The translations under genes and the position numbers were made by a program. DNA of 64,000 bases, taken from Virgibacillus natechei (lineage in GTDB: Bacteria > Bacillota > Bacilli > Bacillales > Amphibacillaceae). Positions 63,459-64,000 of the stretch are shown here, piece after piece. Numbering within the stretch: the stretch's first letter is position 1; each line of letters starts with the position of its first letter. Under the pieces are notes generated by a model. That model saw nothing but the letters and a program-made list of their open reading frames with translations, searched no databases and was not told the origin of the DNA. The stretch is taken from the NCBI RefSeq assembly GCF_026013645.1, contig NZ_CP110224.1, forward strand, positions 1,736,001-1,800,000, written 5' to 3'.

Positions 63459-64000
63459 ATGAATATACCAAATAAGATTACCTTGTCACGTATTTTTTTA
63501 ATTCCCGTATTTATTGTTTTATTAAGTGTGCCTTTTGATTGGGGTCAGTGGAATATAGGGGATACACAATTACCTGTTTCTCATTTTGTAGCGGCTTTAC
63601 TGTTCATTTTCGCTGCAGCTACGGATTGGGTAGATGGGTACTATGCCAGGAGGTATAACCTTGTAACTAATTTAGGTAAGTTTCTCGATCCACTTGCAGA
63701 TAAACTGCTTGTATCGGCAGCCTTGATTTTATTAGTAGAAATGGGATTAGCGCCGGCATGGGTTGTTATATTAATTATAAGTAGAGAGTTTGCCGTAACA
63801 GGAATCCGGTTAGTAGCGGCAGGTGAAGGTATAGTACTAGCAGCAAGTAGTATGGGTAAATTAAAAACAGTCACTCAAATTGTTGCAGTTGCAGCCCTGC
63901 TGCTTCATAATTTTCCTTTTTCCGATATAGGATTTCCGTTTGCTACGATTATGCTTTATGTAGCTTTATTTTTCACGGTATATTCTGGTTGTGATTATTT
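63459..64000 (+). CDS. pgsA: CDP-diacylglycerol-glycerol-3-phosphate 3-phosphatidyltransferase (partial)
   Basis: About 180 codons are present; the frame stays open to the window end, so only the last dozen or so residues are likely missing. The CDP-alcohol phosphotransferase signature is complete: D56-x2-D59-G60-x2-A63-R64-x8-G73-x3-D77-x3-D81. PgsA uses CDP-diacylglycerol from CdsA to start phosphatidylglycerol synthesis. Several membrane segments are visible. ATAGGAGGA precedes ATG 63459. In B. subtilis cinA and recA follow. Confidence 0.94.
   Translation, partial: MNIPNKITLSRIFLIPVFIVLLSVPFDWGQWNIGDTQLPVSHFVAALLFIFAAATDWVDGYYARRYNLVTNLGKFLDPLADKLLVSAALILLVEMGLAPAWVVILIISREFAVTGIRLVAAGEGIVLAASSMGKLKTVTQIVAVAALLLHNFPFSDIGFPFATIMLYVALFFTVYSGCDY

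Overview
This window is a low-GC Gram-positive chromosome segment from an endospore-forming, flagellated member of the Bacillaceae. Gene content and order closely follow the Bacillus subtilis region from the distal fla/che operon to pgsA. The acidic extracellular proteins and the style of the dispersed repeats suggest a halotolerant Oceanobacillus/Virgibacillus-type organism. That genus-level placement is inference only. Every confident gene lies on the + strand.

Layout. (1) 1-18.6 kb is the distal fla/che operon: ylxF, fliK, flgD, a TIGR02530-type protein, flgE, swrD, fliL, fliM, fliY, cheY, fliO/fliZ, fliP, fliQ, fliR, flhB, flhA, flhF, flhG, cheB, cheW, cheC, cheD, sigD, swrB. (2) 18.6-23.9 kb holds translation and envelope genes: rpsB, tsf, pyrH, frr, uppS, cdsA. 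(3) 24.2-29.9 kb holds rasP and polC. (4) 30.5-40.2 kb is the translation/RNA cluster rimP, nusA, rnpM(ylxR), rplGA(ylxQ), infB, ylxP, rbfA, truB, ribF, rpsO, pnp. (5) 40.8-49.2 kb holds ylxY, mlpA, ymxH, the spore dipicolinate genes dpaA-dpaB with a good sigma-K-type promoter, asd-dapG-dapA, tepA and ylzJ. (6) 49.3-57.7 kb holds spoIIIE/ftsK, a GntR regulator that appears to start at ATT, and a BMP-type nucleoside ABC importer. (7) 57.8-64 kb holds ymfF, ymfH, ymfI, ymfJ, ymfK, rodZ and the start of pgsA.

How the genes work together. The first block builds the flagellar rod/hook cap, the C-ring and the export gate, and encodes the CheC/CheD/CheY/FliY adaptation branch and the late flagellar sigma factor. 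The next blocks couple ribosome assembly, transcription elongation and RNA decay, and supply lipid precursors. The asd-dapG-dapA products feed dipicolinate synthase (DpaAB) in the mother cell, while SpoIIIE pumps DNA into the forespore.

What departs from the expected order. Four genes usually found inside this region in B. subtilis are cleanly absent: cheA (between cheB and cheW), dxr (between cdsA and rasP), proS (between rasP and polC) and rnjB (between dapA and tepA). The intergenic regions carry several families of short non-coding repeats. The most striking is a ~275-bp repeat present as two near-identical copies in inverted orientation about 10 kb apart (29931-30203 and 40283-40559), exactly bracketing rimP-pnp. 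Other repeats are MITE-like elements with TGTTCAAAAA or AGGCTxTTTTC ends, and a ~40-bp dispersed motif found three times. A hairpin-rich stretch ending in a terminator upstream of ylxY (about 40600-40711) is the best candidate for an unannotated structured RNA. I found no phage, IS transposase, CRISPR array, tRNA or rRNA.
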